Below, piece after piece: positions 38,324 to 48,146 of a stretch of DNA of 64,000 bases. Location: contig NZ_JAIWOU010000001.1 of the NCBI RefSeq assembly GCF_021295395.1, positions 1,057,001-1,121,000 of the forward strand, read 5' to 3'. Origin of the DNA: Komagataeibacter sp. FNDCR2. GTDB taxonomy: Bacteria > Pseudomonadota > Alphaproteobacteria > Acetobacterales > Acetobacteraceae. The notes beneath the pieces were generated by a model, which did no database searches, had not been told where the DNA came from, and was given only the letters and a program-made list of their open reading frames with translations. Both the position numbers and the translations under genes were made by a program. Numbering within the stretch: position 1 is the stretch's first letter; each line of letters begins with the position of its first letter.

Positions 38324-39237
38324 TTCCTGTTACGTCCCAGCCCCAGCCGCACGGTTATGTTAATCATCAGGATACCCGTCGTAATCAGCAGCGCACCCGT
38401 CCAGGCCAGCGCCGTCCAGTCCGCATAGGCCGCGCCGGCGTACTGGTAGATGGTGACCGGCAGGCTGGCCATGGGGGCCGTGGGCGAGACCGACCAGTTC
38501 ATGTTCCCAAGCGAGGTGAACAGCAGCGGCGCCGTCTCCCCCGAGACGCGGGCAAGGGCGAGCAGGATGCCCGTCGCCACCCCATCGCGCGCCGCGCGCA
38601 GGCAGACGGACATGATGACCCGCCACCGGGGCGCGCCAAGGGCGAACGCCGCCTCCCGCATGGAAAGCGGCACGAGGCGAAGCATGTCCTCCGTGGTGCG
38701 CACCACAACCGGCACCACCAGAATGGACAGGGCCAGCGCCCCGGCCAGACCGGAAAAATGCCCTGTCGGCACCACCACGATCATGTAGATGAACAGCCCC
38801 ACCAGAATGGATGGCGCCGACAGCAGCAGGTCGGACACGAACCGGACGGCATTGATCAGCCACCCGTCCGTGCTTGTGAATTCGGCAAGGTAGATACCGG
38901 TCAGCAGGCCCACGGGCGCGCCGATCAGCACGGCCAGCCCGGTCTGGATCAGGCTGCCCACAATGGCGTTGGCAAGCCCCCCATCCTGGCCCGGCGGCAG
39001 GGTGACATGCGCGAACGTGACCCAGCGCAGCCCCCCGATCCCGTTGCGCACCAGCACGAACAGGATGGAAAACAGCATGAGCAGCACCAGCGCGGTCGCG
39101 GCCCAGCACAGGCCTGTGGCGACCCGGTCCACCATGCGCCTGCGCATGTCGGACAGGCTGTTACCCTGCCAGCGCCCCGATGTGCAGCCCGTCTCCACCG
39201 GCGCGGCCGCGACCGTCACGTTCTCCGGACCCGTCAT
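38320..39237 (-). CDS. pstA: Phosphate ABC transporter permease PstA
   Basis: PstA is one of the two membrane subunits of the phosphate importer. The 305-residue protein has about six membrane helices and the EAA-loop region [22 protein letters not shown]. The N-terminal extension of about 35 residues is hydrophilic. The start codon follows the pstC stop with no gap, and it overlaps pstB by 4 bp. Confidence 0.95.
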   Translation of the reverse strand: MTGPENVTVAAAPVETGCTSGRWQGNSLSDMRRRMVDRVATGLCWAATALVLLMLFSILFVLVRNGIGGLRWVTFAHVTLPPGQDGGLANAIVGSLIQTGLAVLIGAPVGLLTGIYLAEFTSTDGWLINAVRFVSDLLLSAPSILVGLFIYMIVVVPTGHFSGLAGALALSILVVPVVVRTTEDMLRLVPLSMREAAFALGAPRWRVIMSVCLRAARDGVATGILLALARVSGETAPLLFTSLGNMNWSVSPTAPMASLPVTIYQYAGAAYADWTALAWTGALLITTGILMINITVRLGLGRNRK

Positions 39238-40200
39238 CTAGCGACCCGCCGCCTTGCTGCGCAGCAGCAGCCGCGAACAGACCAGCGTTCCAAGGGAGAT
39301 CAGCATAAGCAGGAAGCCCACCGCCATCAGAGACGAGAATTTAAGGCTGCCCACCGCGCTTTCGGGAAATTCGAGCGCGATCAGCGAAGCGATCGTGTTG
39401 CCCGGCGAAAACAGCGACCAGCCGATATGGTTGGCGTTGCCGATGACGAAGGTGATGGCCATCGTCTCCCCCAGCGCGCGCCCAAGCCCGAGCATGACCC
39501 CGCCCACCACCGATGTCCGCGACCACGGCAGGATGATGCGGCGCACCACTTCCCACCGGGTCATGCCCAGGCCATAGGCGCTTTCCTTCAGCACGGCGGG
39601 CATGGACAGGAAGACATCGCGCATGACGGCGGAAATGAACGGCGTGATCATGACTGCCAGGATCATGCCCCCCGTCAGGAAACCGGTGCCATAGGGCGCG
39701 CCACGGAACAGCGTGCCAACACCCGGCAGCCGCCCCAGCGTATGGCCCGCCAGCGGTTCCACGTAATGGGCCATGAACGGCACCAGCACCGCGAATCCCC
39801 ACATGCCGAAAATGATGGAGGGCACCGCCGCCAGAAGCTGGATCAGCGTGCCGATCACGCCCGCGATGCGCGAGGATGCTATTTCGGTCAGCCAGACCGC
39901 GATACCGAAGGCCAGCGGCACCGCCATGGCGATGGCCAGCAGGGACGTGACCAGCGTGCCGAACATGGGGGCGGCCGCGCCAAAGTGCTGGGTGACGGGA
40001 TTCCAGGCCTTGTCGAACAGGAAACCCGGCCCGAACGTGCCGAACGCGCCGCGCGCGCCCCACGCCATGACCGCCACCATCCCGCCCAGCCCGAGCAGGA
40101 TCAGGACCGCGCTGCAACGGACAATGGTGGCGAACACGGCATCACCGTTCCCCCTGACCGCCCCCGTCAGGGCTGAAGGGGATGTTGCAGACCGATCCAT
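39238..40200 (-). CDS. pstC: Phosphate ABC transporter permease PstC
   Basis: PstC pairs with PstA to form the phosphate channel. The 320-residue protein from ATG 40200 (MDRSATSPSALT) has GGAGG 7 nt upstream, about six helices, and the loop ESAYGLGMTRWEVVRRIILPW. The open frame continues 35 codons upstream without a ribosome site. It opens pstC-A-B; the periplasmic phosphate-binding protein pstS is not upstream. Confidence 0.95.
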   Translation of the reverse strand: MDRSATSPSALTGAVRGNGDAVFATIVRCSAVLILLGLGGMVAVMAWGARGAFGTFGPGFLFDKAWNPVTQHFGAAAPMFGTLVTSLLAIAMAVPLAFGIAVWLTEIASSRIAGVIGTLIQLLAAVPSIIFGMWGFAVLVPFMAHYVEPLAGHTLGRLPGVGTLFRGAPYGTGFLTGGMILAVMITPFISAVMRDVFLSMPAVLKESAYGLGMTRWEVVRRIILPWSRTSVVGGVMLGLGRALGETMAITFVIGNANHIGWSLFSPGNTIASLIALEFPESAVGSLKFSSLMAVGFLLMLISLGTLVCSRLLLRSKAAGR

Positions 40201-40352
40201 ACAGAAGACCTCCGTGCCGCCACACGTCTCACAGTTTCCAACATTCGCGCCCGCAGGCACACCGGGTTGCCGGGACCAATACTGGACCGGGCGCCGGTTC
40301 CGCAACCGTCATGATCGCCCAAGGCCAAAGTTTGCACCAAATCGTTGTATTT

Positions 40353-41276
40353 TTATGCGGTTCCGCTGGTCCCGCCACTACGCCCGGCCAGCAGCAGTTC
40401 GCGCAGCACGCCGCGCCCGGCCTCGACCGACATGCGCTCCAGCACCAGTGCATTGGGCTGCACGCCCGGGGCGCCGAGATGCCGGGCCACCGTCATCCCG
40501 CGCGTGAACGTGCCACGGCATTCCACATCCACATGGGCCAGATGCCCGCTGAAGATGCCGGGGCTGAGCAGCGCCAGCAGGGGGGCTGCCGCGCGCAGCG
40601 AAATATCCACCCCGCTACCCCGCGCCCCCCCGGTGCGGGCGGCGGCCAGCAGGGCATGCACCCGCCCCGCGACGGAAGCGGGCATCGCGCCCATGGGGGC
40701 AAGCTGCTCCATCCATACGGCATCGGCGTTCAGGCGGGCGGTGCAGTCCAGCGGGATCAGGGTAACGGGCACGCCCATGGAAAGCACCGTGGCCGCCGCC
40801 TCCGGATCCGCCACCATGTTGCGCTCCGCCACCGTCGTCGCATCCCCGGGGGAAAGGAGCGCACCGCCACTTATGATCACGCCATGCAGGTGCGTGCGGA
40901 TGTCCGGGGCCTGTATCAGCGCCAGCGCCAGCGTGGTGAGCGGGCCGGAACAGCATATGGTCACGCTGTCCGGCGGGCAGGCCCGAATCGCCTGCACCAG
41001 GTACTGCGCGCCCAGACCGTCCTCGCCCTGCGGCGCGGGGCCGGGCATGCCCGCCGGGACCAGCGCGCCGGGACAGCCCGCATGCACGCCCACCCCCGCC
41101 ATGCCGTACTGGTGCAGCAGGTCGCGCGCCTGCCTGACCGCCCCTTCAACCCGTGACGCCCCGCCACTGAACAGCACCTGCACCGGACGCACATGATCGG
41201 GAACCTGCATGGCGGCGAACAGGGCCGCCATGTCCTGCGCATCAGGTGTCAGATCGAGAATGATGGGCCGAGTCAT
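40353..41276 (-). CDS. Nucleoside-hydrolase-like protein with altered metal site
   Basis: About 307 residues from ATG 41276 (MTRPIILDLTPDAQDM, AGGA 7 nt upstream). The fold markers of the inosine/uridine nucleoside hydrolases are present: AERNMVADPEAAATVL and HVDVECRG-TFTRGMTV. The calcium motif DxDxGxDD is altered. The second Asp is Thr and the third is Gln (DLTPDAQD), leaving only the outer two, and the histidine before the late DP-like site is Val (GVDISLRAA). It may hydrolyse another nucleoside or be a non-catalytic ligand-binder. It is last in the run with two ABC genes, 59 bp after the permease. Confidence 0.72.
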   Translation of the reverse strand: MTRPIILDLTPDAQDMAALFAAMQVPDHVRPVQVLFSGGASRVEGAVRQARDLLHQYGMAGVGVHAGCPGALVPAGMPGPAPQGEDGLGAQYLVQAIRACPPDSVTICCSGPLTTLALALIQAPDIRTHLHGVIISGGALLSPGDATTVAERNMVADPEAAATVLSMGVPVTLIPLDCTARLNADAVWMEQLAPMGAMPASVAGRVHALLAAARTGGARGSGVDISLRAAAPLLALLSPGIFSGHLAHVDVECRGTFTRGMTVARHLGAPGVQPNALVLERMSVEAGRGVLRELLLAGRSGGTSGTA

Positions 41277-41335
41277 GGGCTTCCTGTCCTGCATGGTTGC
41301 GTGGTTCATGGGTGGTGGTGATCTGTTGCAACAGT

Positions 41336-42115
41336 TCAGTCAATATCCTCGTGCCGGGGCTGCCAGTACAGCGCGCGCACCAGCAGCCAGTCCACGCCCC
41401 ACCACAGCAGCACCGTCATGGCCGCCAGCACGGCAAGGGCCGCGAACATGAGATCCGTCTGGAAGCGGGTATTCGCGGTTTGCATGAGAAAGCCCAGCCC
41501 GGAGGAAGCCCCGACCCACTCCCCCACCACCGCGCCAATGGGCGCGATGGCGGTGGCCATCCGCACCCCCGATGCAAAGGACGGCATGGCGGCGGGCAGG
41601 CGCACATGCGCCAGAACCCGCAGCCGGGTCGCCCCCATGGTGCGGGCCAGATCCATCCATCCGGCCTCGGTCTGGCGCAGGCCGTCGCCCAGGGCGGAGG
41701 TGACGGGGAAGAAGATGACCAGAACCGCCATGACCACCTTGGACGCCATGCCGAATCCGAACCACAGCACCAGCAGCGGCGCCAGCGCGAAGACCGGCAC
41801 CGCCTGGCTGAACAGCACCACCGGCATGATCCAGCGCCGCAACGGCGTCCATAACGCCATGGCCACCGCCAGCGCGCTCCCCGCCCCGATCCCCAGCACG
41901 AGACCGAGCAGCGTTTCCTCCCCCGTGGTCAGTGCGGCGGGAAGCAGTTGCGCCCGCCCCGTCCACAGCGCGCGCGCCACGGCGGCGGGCGGGGGCAGCA
42001 TGTAGGCCGGGATGCCACCCCACCGCCCCAGCCCCCACCACAGGGCCACCAGCCCCGCCAGCGTGATGAGCGGGCGCAGGATTTTCCCGGTTCGGGCAGC
42101 AGCCACGCCGGTCAT
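41336..42115 (-). CDS. ABC permease of the NitT/TauT-ThiX type
   Basis: A 259-residue membrane subunit with about six helices and the EAA-like loop MDLARTMGATRLRVLAHVRLPAAM. GLGFLMQTANTRFQTDLMFAALAVL resembles the hydroxymethylpyrimidine/thiamin-precursor permeases (ThiX-type). It overlaps the ATPase gene by 4 bp and is followed by the hydrolase-like gene. The substrate-binding protein ThiY, needed for import, is not in the operon. Cargo is therefore inferred at best as a pyrimidine or related compound. Confidence 0.8.
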   Translation of the reverse strand: MTGVAAARTGKILRPLITLAGLVALWWGLGRWGGIPAYMLPPPAAVARALWTGRAQLLPAALTTGEETLLGLVLGIGAGSALAVAMALWTPLRRWIMPVVLFSQAVPVFALAPLLVLWFGFGMASKVVMAVLVIFFPVTSALGDGLRQTEAGWMDLARTMGATRLRVLAHVRLPAAMPSFASGVRMATAIAPIGAVVGEWVGASSGLGFLMQTANTRFQTDLMFAALAVLAAMTVLLWWGVDWLLVRALYWQPRHEDID

Positions 42116-42837
42116 TGCAGCATCCGCCGCAACAGGGCGGACTGCGTGGCCAGAACGGCGGGGTCGTCCACCGCGCGGGGCACGCGCCCCCCGGGCACGG
42201 TCATCGCGCTGATCATGGCCGGATGGCCCGCCATGAGCAGCATGCTATCCGCCAGGCGACAGGCCTCCAGCGGGTCATGGGTGATCAGCACGACGGTACG
42301 CCCCGCCAGCATGCGCCCGGCCAGATCCTGCATGCGGGCGCGGGTCACGCTATCAAGTGCGGAAAACGGTTCGTCCATCAGGATGACCGGGCGGTTCTCA
42401 TACAGCACGCGGGCCAGCGCCGCGCGCTGGCGCATGCCGCCGGACAGGGTGGCGGGCAGGGCCGCGGCATGGGCCGCCAGCCCTACGCAGTCCAGCAGGT
42501 GAATCATGCGCGCGCGATCCGGCGGCTCACCGCGCAGGCGCGCGCCCAGCATGACGTTCTCGGCTATGCTGGCCCATGGCAGCAGCAGATCCTGTTGCCC
42601 CATCCATGCGATGCGCCCCGACAGCGGCAACCCGTCATCCGCGACGATACGCCCCCGGCCCGGCGCCACCAGCCCCCCCAGCATACGCAGCAGCGAGGTC
42701 TTGCCCACCCCGCTCGCGCCCAGCAGGACGGTCATGATCCCGCCCCCGATCCGCAGGTCCAGGTCCCGGAACAGGGGGGCGCCCCCGAAATCCAGCCCGA
42801 CGCCTTCAAGATGGATGGCGGGCGCCGCCTGCATCAT
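42112..42837 (-). CDS. ABC ATPase of the NitT/TauT-ThiZ type
   Basis: A 241-residue ATP-binding subunit. It has Walker [15 protein letters not shown], the Q-loop region [11 protein letters not shown] (close to ThiZ proteins of pyrimidine-precursor importers), signature [15 protein letters not shown], Walker [13 protein letters not shown] and the switch histidine of ITHDPLEA. The start ATG codons at 42837/42834 overlap the rnhA stop and the stop overlaps the permease start. Both overlaps suggest coupled translation. Confidence 0.82.
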   Translation of the reverse strand: MMQAAPAIHLEGVGLDFGGAPLFRDLDLRIGGGIMTVLLGASGVGKTSLLRMLGGLVAPGRGRIVADDGLPLSGRIAWMGQQDLLLPWASIAENVMLGARLRGEPPDRARMIHLLDCVGLAAHAAALPATLSGGMRQRAALARVLYENRPVILMDEPFSALDSVTRARMQDLAGRMLAGRTVVLITHDPLEACRLADSMLLMAGHPAMISAMTVPGGRVPRAVDDPAVLATQSALLRRMLQ

Positions 42838-43334
42838 TTCCTGCGGGTGGGATAGGGAATGCCCAGCGCGTCGCGCGCGCTCGTGGCCAGACGGTCCACG
42901 CGTTCGTTGTTCTCATCGCCCGAATGGCCGCGCACCCATTTCCACTCGATCTCATGCTTCGCGCTTACATCAAGCAGGCGACGCCACAGATCCATGTTCG
43001 CCACCGGGTCGCCCGAGGCATTGCGCCAGTTGCGCCTGACCCAGCCCGTGCTCCAGCGCATGATGCCGTTACGTACATATTCGCTGTCGGTATGCAGCAC
43101 CACGCGGCAGGGACGCTTGAGGGCTTCCAGCGCCTCCGCCGCGGCGGTGAGTTCCATGCGGTTGTTGGTGGTTTCCGCCTCGCCGCCGGACAGTTCGCGT
43201 TCCTGCCCGCGACAGCACAGCAGCGCGCCCCATCCACCGGGGCCGGGATTGGGCTTGCAGCCGCCATCGGTCCAGATCTCGACCACATCGCTCGTCGCGG
43301 CCGGGGTGTCCACCGTGGTCGTGTTCTCACTCAT
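42834..43334 (-). CDS. rnhA: Ribonuclease HI
   Basis: RNase HI cuts the RNA strand of RNA-DNA hybrids, removing R-loops and primers. The 166-residue protein has the DEDD metal residues: D in [18 protein letters not shown] in NNRMEL, D in [12 protein letters not shown] and D in NNERVDRLA. It also has the basic handle region [11 protein letters not shown]. An N-terminal tail of about 17 residues is added to the E. coli length of 155. It overlaps thrB and the ABC ATPase by 4 bp each, an odd operon partner for a transporter. Confidence 0.96.
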   Translation of the reverse strand: MSENTTTVDTPAATSDVVEIWTDGGCKPNPGPGGWGALLCCRGQERELSGGEAETTNNRMELTAAAEALEALKRPCRVVLHTDSEYVRNGIMRWSTGWVRRNWRNASGDPVANMDLWRRLLDVSAKHEIEWKWVRGHSGDENNERVDRLATSARDALGIPYPTRRK

Positions 43335-44302
43335 GGCAGAAACCTCTCGCCCATACGGGCGGCGCAGAATTCCATCCGCGCCAGATAGTCCAGTGGATCC
43401 TTGCGCGTCACCAGCGCATCGGGCGGGGTGTTGATCCAGTCGTACAGCCGCGTCATCGTGAAGCGCAGGGCCGCGCCGGTGGCAAGCGTGGCCAGGGCCG
43501 CTTCCTCCGCCACTTCCAGCGGGCGGACGCTGTTGTAGCCCGCCACCATGGCGGTCGCGCGCGCGGGCACGAAACGCTGCGCGTCGTCAAAGCACCATGC
43601 ATTGAGGGCGATGGCCAGGTCATAGGCGTACCAGTCGGTACAGGCGAAATAGAAGTCGATCAGCCCCGACAGCCTGCCATCGCGGAAGAACACGTTATCG
43701 GGGAACAGGTCGGCATGGATCTGCCCGCGCGGCAGGGAGGGATTGTTCCCCGTGCCGGGCCATGCGGGCAGGACGCGCGCCAGTACATCGCCAATCTCGC
43801 GCACCAGGCCGGGGCGTACCTCATCCCCCCGCGCCCGGCAGGCTTCCAGCAGCCCGGTCCATGACTGCGGCCCCATGGAATTGGGACGTTCGGCCACGTA
43901 GCCTTCACCCAGCAGGTGCAGGCGCGCCATGGCCGCCCCCACCTGCGCGCACATATCCACATCCACCCGCCGCGACCATGCGCCGGGCAGGAAGGTGGTG
44001 ATCGCCGCGGGCCGGCCCGACAGCATGCGCAGGGTCCGCCCCTGCCTGTCCGCCACCGGCAGCGGGCAGGACAGCCCGTGTTCGGCCAGATACTGCATGA
44101 GCCCGAGGAACCACGGCAGTTCATCGGGGTTCACGCGCCGTTCGTACAGCGTCAGGATAAAGGTGGCCTGGGTGGTCTTCAGCAGGAAATTGCTGTTTTC
44201 CACCCCTTCCGCAATGCCCTGGCAGGCGACGGGCCTGCCGATGTCATAGCCTTCCAGAAACGCAGCCAGCGCATCTTCCGGCACTTCGGTATAGACTGCC
44301 AT
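43331..44302 (-). CDS. thrB: Homoserine kinase (ThrB, APH-type)
   Basis: ThrB phosphorylates homoserine for threonine synthesis. The 323-residue protein is of the aminoglycoside-phosphotransferase-like ThrB class found in alphaproteobacteria. [14 protein letters not shown] is at the nucleotide-binding lobe, and the catalytic block is [13 protein letters not shown] with the metal aspartate in GLIDFYFAC. It lies 14 bp after ispH and overlaps rnhA; ispH-thrB-rnhA is a known alphaproteobacterial order. Confidence 0.95.
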   Translation of the reverse strand: MAVYTEVPEDALAAFLEGYDIGRPVACQGIAEGVENSNFLLKTTQATFILTLYERRVNPDELPWFLGLMQYLAEHGLSCPLPVADRQGRTLRMLSGRPAAITTFLPGAWSRRVDVDMCAQVGAAMARLHLLGEGYVAERPNSMGPQSWTGLLEACRARGDEVRPGLVREIGDVLARVLPAWPGTGNNPSLPRGQIHADLFPDNVFFRDGRLSGLIDFYFACTDWYAYDLAIALNAWCFDDAQRFVPARATAMVAGYNSVRPLEVAEEAALATLATGAALRFTMTRLYDWINTPPDALVTRKDPLDYLARMEFCAARMGERFLP

Positions 44303-44315
44303 GCCCTGATACGGT

Positions 44316-45317
44316 TCAGCCCAGCGGCGCCGGCAGGCGGAAGGCCACGTTTTCTTCCTTCACGGTGATTTCCTCGATCTCAAGCGTGAAACGCTTGGCA
44401 AGGGCGGCCACCATTTCCTGCACCAGCGATTCCGGCGCGGACGCCCCGGCGGTGATGCCCAGCGTGCCAACCCCGTCCAGCGCCGACCAGTCCAGCGCGT
44501 TGAGCCGGGGCACCAGCAGGGCGCGCGGCGCGCCGCTGCGCTCGGCCACTTCGCGCAGGCGCTGCGAATTGGAGGAGTTGGGCGAACCGATCACGATCAC
44601 CAGGTCACAGCCGGGGGCGATGGCCTTGACCGCTTCCTGCCGGTTGGTCGTGGCGTAGCAGATGTCCTCCCGCCGGGGGCCCTCGATCTGGGGGAAGCGG
44701 TCACGCAGGATATCGACGATCTCGGCCGTATCATCGACCGACAGCGTCGTCTGGGTAATGAAGGCGAGCCGCGTGGGGTCGGCGGGCTGCACCGTGCGGG
44801 CTTCCTCCGCATCGTTGATGAGCGTGACGGCGCCGACGGGAAGCTGGCCCATCGTGCCCACCACCTCCGGATGGCCCGCATGGCCGATCATCAGGATATG
44901 GCGGCTTTCCGGCCCGCCATCGGCAAAGTGGCGTTCGGCCTCGCGGTGCACCTTCGACACCAGCGGGCAGGTCGCGTCCAGATAAAGCAGGTTGCGGCGC
45001 TCGGCTTCCGCCGGGACGGTCTTGGGCACGCCATGGGCGGAAAAGACGACGTGGCCATCGGCCGGCACTTCATCGAGTTCCTCGACAAAGATCGCGCCCT
45101 GCGCCTCAAGCGCCTCAACCACGGTGCGGTTGTGGACAATCTCGTGGCGGACATAGACCGGCGCGCCGTAGCGGCGGATCGCTTCCTCCACCACGCGGAT
45201 GGCGCGGTCCACACCGGCGCAGAATCCGCGCGGACCGGCAAGCAGTACTTTCAGGACACGGGGCGGTGCCTCGGCGGGGGCAATGTTATCGGGTGTATGA
45301 ATCATCTGGTCGGGCAT
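44316..45317 (-). CDS. ispH: 4-hydroxy-3-methylbut-2-enyl diphosphate reductase
   Basis: IspH makes IPP and DMAPP in the last step of the MEP pathway, which also feeds hopanoid synthesis. The 333-residue protein has the three cluster cysteines in [24 protein letters not shown] and [11 protein letters not shown], and [11 protein letters not shown] for substrate. ATG 45317 is preferred; TTG 45329 is in frame but weaker. It is a Fe-S client of the Suf system. It is first of the run ispH-thrB-rnhA, with 249 bp of upstream sequence shared with the divergent lipoprotein gene. Confidence 0.97.
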   Translation of the reverse strand: MPDQMIHTPDNIAPAEAPPRVLKVLLAGPRGFCAGVDRAIRVVEEAIRRYGAPVYVRHEIVHNRTVVEALEAQGAIFVEELDEVPADGHVVFSAHGVPKTVPAEAERRNLLYLDATCPLVSKVHREAERHFADGGPESRHILMIGHAGHPEVVGTMGQLPVGAVTLINDAEEARTVQPADPTRLAFITQTTLSVDDTAEIVDILRDRFPQIEGPRREDICYATTNRQEAVKAIAPGCDLVIVIGSPNSSNSQRLREVAERSGAPRALLVPRLNALDWSALDGVGTLGITAGASAPESLVQEMVAALAKRFTLEIEEITVKEENVAFRLPAPLG

Positions 45318-45566
45318 GGTGTTCCCCAAACGTCCGGCGAGCGGTATAGGATACGGACCGCGATCTGCTAGAGTTCCGGCGCCGGTATCCCGTGCGATGG
45401 TCCGGCCCTACGCAAACCGTGGCAATGACGCAAGCCATTTTCCCGTTGACCCTAACGTATTCTGCCATGCCTGTCCTCCCCCGTTACCCGGCCATCTGCC
45501 TGTCGCCCCCCGCCGCATCTGGCCCGGCGGGATTCTGTCCACCCCTGAACGACCCGGAATAGCCGC

Positions 45567-46145
45567 ATGAGTCCTGCCCTACCGCTGGCGCGCCTGCGCC
45601 GCATGGCCCTGAAATTCTGCATGGTGCCCACACTTGCCGCGGTTGGCGGGTGTTCCAGCGCAACCGATTCGATTGATTTCGCGCCAGCCTGCCCCGTTGT
45701 GGAAATTCCCAGCGAGGCAGCCGATTACTACCAGTATTCCGGCACGGACCACGACATCACCCACCTGATCGCGCGCGCCAGCCTGACACGCGTGGTCGGC
45801 TCGTGCGAGGCCGGGTCGCAACGTAATGTGATAACGGGGCTGAAAATCGGCCTGCATGTGGAGCGCGGCCCGGCCTCACGCGTCAATTTCGTCAATATTC
45901 CGTATTTCGTGGCGGTCGTGTTCAACGGGGACATCAAGAGCAAGAAGGAATTCGTGGCCCATGTCTCCTTCGAGGACGGGCGGATGCAGGACCTGACCCA
46001 TACGGGCAACATCCCCATCGCCCTGCCCGTCTCGCGCCGCGTGCATAGCGACCAGTACCATATCGAGATCGGCTTCCAGTTGACCAAGGCGCAGCTTGAC
46101 TTCAACCGCGCCCATCTGGTCATGCCCACCTTCCACAAGATGTAA
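45567..46145 (+). CDS. Predicted lipoprotein of unknown function
   Basis: A 192-residue protein with a basic N-terminus, hydrophobic core and a lipobox AVGGC at about residue 25-29, so it should be lipidated after cleavage. The mature part looks beta-rich, with motifs such as YYQYSGTDHDITHLIARASLT and HIEIGFQLTKAQLDF, and no recognised domain. Only two cysteines follow the lipobox (ACP, GSCEAG). I cannot name a family. The gene is divergent from ispH and just upstream of the OPT transporter. Confidence 0.75.
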   Translation: MSPALPLARLRRMALKFCMVPTLAAVGGCSSATDSIDFAPACPVVEIPSEAADYYQYSGTDHDITHLIARASLTRVVGSCEAGSQRNVITGLKIGLHVERGPASRVNFVNIPYFVAVVFNGDIKSKKEFVAHVSFEDGRMQDLTHTGNIPIALPVSRRVHSDQYHIEIGFQLTKAQLDFNRAHLVMPTFHKM

Positions 46146-46159
46146 GGGGGCGCGCGCTT

Positions 46160-48097
46160 TTGGCCCCGCACCCGCCCCCCCGGGAGCTGACATGGCGCGG
46201 CATGGTGATCGGCGCGCTGATCACGGTGGTCTTCACCGCGTCCAATGTCTATCTGGGCCTGCGGATCGGGCTGACGGTCGCGACATCCATTCCCGCCGCG
46301 GTCATTTCCATGGCCGCGCTGCGGCTGCTGGGCGGCGGCACGATACTGGAGAACAACCTGGTCCAGACCCAGGCATCGGCCGCGGGCACGCTGGCCTGCG
46401 TGTTCGCCAGCCTGCCCGCGCTGGTCATGGCCGGAGCCTGGCGGCACTTCCCCTACCTGCAGACCGCGGTCCTGACCGCTGCCGGTGGCATGACCGGCGT
46501 CCTGTTCACCATCCCGCTGCGCCGGGTCATGCTGGCGGATCCGGCCCTTCCGTTCCCCGAAGGGGTGGCGGCGGCGGAAATCCTGCGCGCGGGGGCGAAC
46601 CGGGAAAATACGGGCAGCATCCGCGCCCTGCTCCATGGGGGGGGACTTGCCGCCCTTCTTACCTTCGCCTCAGCCGGGCTGCGGGTGCTGGGGGACGGTA
46701 TCAGCGCCACCGCGACATGGGGGCTGTCCGCCTTCCGGCTGTCGCTCGGGTTCTCGCCCGCCCTGCTGGGGGCGGGGTATCTGGTCGGCCTGCCCGGCGG
46801 GATCGCCATGGTCGCAGGCGCGGTGCTGACATGGGAAGTGGCCATTCCCGTCATGGCGCAGATCGTGCCGCACCCCGCCGGGATGGAGGCGGGGGATTTC
46901 GCTACCCTTATCTGGAAGGACAAGGCCCGATTCATCGGTGCGGGGCTGATCGGGGTCGCGGCGATCTGGACCGTGCTGCGCATGGGCCGCCCCCTGCTGT
47001 ACAGCGTGCGCGCCCTGCTGGCGCGCCCTGCGGCGCATCTGCGCCCCGAACGCACCGAAACCGATCTTTCACCACGCGCCATACGCACCGTCGCGGCCCT
47101 TGTGATGGTGGTGATCGGCGGCATGTTCTACCTGTTCGCGGCGGGCCGCGTCGCCCCCCTGCCCGCACTGGCCGCGACACTGGCGGGCCTTGCGTGGTGC
47201 GCGGTCCTCGGGCTGCCGATGGCGGCGGCGTGCGGCTACATGGCGGGACTGGTGGGGTCGTCATCCTCCCCCATTTCGGGGGTGACGATCCTTGCGGCCA
47301 TCGGGCTGTCGTGCCTGTTCGTGCTGGTGCGGGCGACGGGGCTGTTCGCCGGGGCGCAGGGGCAGCATTTCGCCATCGCCTTCTGCCTTTACGCGCTGAC
47401 GGCGGTCACCGCCTCCGCCGCGATCGCGAATGACAACCTTCAGGATCTCAAGACCGGCAGGCTGGTCGGCGCCACACCGTGGAAGCAGGAAGCCGCACTC
47501 CTGATCGGCTGCGTGAGCGGGGCCATGATCATCCCGCCCGTGCTGAACGTGCTGTACCAGACTTACGGCTTTGTCGGCACGATGCCGCGCGCGGGCATGG
47601 ACGCGACACAGGCGCTGGCCGCGCCACAGCCAGCCCTCATGCTCATGATCACGTCTGGCATCTTCCTCCATCAGCTTGACTGGAGCATGCTGCTGCTGGG
47701 CGCGGGGGCGGGATGCGTACTGATCGGGCTGGACACCGCCCTGCGCCGCGCGGGACGGGGCGCGCTGCCGCCGCTGGCGGTGGGCATTGGCATCTACCTG
47801 CCCATGGGCATTTCCATGACACTGGCCACCGGCGCGATCCTGGGGCATGTCGTAACGCGCCTGAACCGGGGCGCGCCAGGCCATCGCGGCACCATGCTGG
47901 CGTCCGGCCTGATCGTGGGGGAGAGCCTGACGGGGGTGGTGCTGGCCTGCCTGTCCGCGCTGAGCGGGCGGGACGCGCCGCTTTCGCTCCTGCCGCCGGG
48001 CATGGGCGCCATGGTCCCCCAGCTTGCCGGGCTTGCCGCCTTTGGCGCGCTGTGCCTGTGGTTCTGCCGCGCCCAGTACCGCCCGCACGGCAGATAA
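46160..48097 (+). CDS. OPT-family oligopeptide transporter
   Basis: A 645-residue inner-membrane protein with about 15 hydrophobic helices, of the OPT superfamily that imports small peptides or metal-chelates. It has the typical start WRGMVIGALITVVFTASNVY and SSSSPISGVTILAA in the second half, plus NDNLQDLKTGRLVGATPWKQE, a family signature. The start is TTG 46160, after GGGGG; ATG 46202 is an alternative 14 codons in. It lies 14 bp after the lipoprotein stop, perhaps as one unit. The substrate is unknown. Confidence 0.9.
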   Translation: MAPHPPPRELTWRGMVIGALITVVFTASNVYLGLRIGLTVATSIPAAVISMAALRLLGGGTILENNLVQTQASAAGTLACVFASLPALVMAGAWRHFPYLQTAVLTAAGGMTGVLFTIPLRRVMLADPALPFPEGVAAAEILRAGANRENTGSIRALLHGGGLAALLTFASAGLRVLGDGISATATWGLSAFRLSLGFSPALLGAGYLVGLPGGIAMVAGAVLTWEVAIPVMAQIVPHPAGMEAGDFATLIWKDKARFIGAGLIGVAAIWTVLRMGRPLLYSVRALLARPAAHLRPERTETDLSPRAIRTVAALVMVVIGGMFYLFAAGRVAPLPALAATLAGLAWCAVLGLPMAAACGYMAGLVGSSSSPISGVTILAAIGLSCLFVLVRATGLFAGAQGQHFAIAFCLYALTAVTASAAIANDNLQDLKTGRLVGATPWKQEAALLIGCVSGAMIIPPVLNVLYQTYGFVGTMPRAGMDATQALAAPQPALMLMITSGIFLHQLDWSMLLLGAGAGCVLIGLDTALRRAGRGALPPLAVGIGIYLPMGISMTLATGAILGHVVTRLNRGAPGHRGTMLASGLIVGESLTGVVLACLSALSGRDAPLSLLPPGMGAMVPQLAGLAAFGALCLWFCRAQYRPHGR

Positions 48098-48146
48098 GTG
48101 GCGCGGGGCATGGACGGGGGGCGGAGTCCCGTGGCACCCTGCTGGC

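Noticed and set aside
38758-40176. Long frame opposite pstA-pstC rich in His and Arg
   Set aside because: His/Gln/Arg-rich composition is typical of shadow frames opposite hydrophobic transporter genes.
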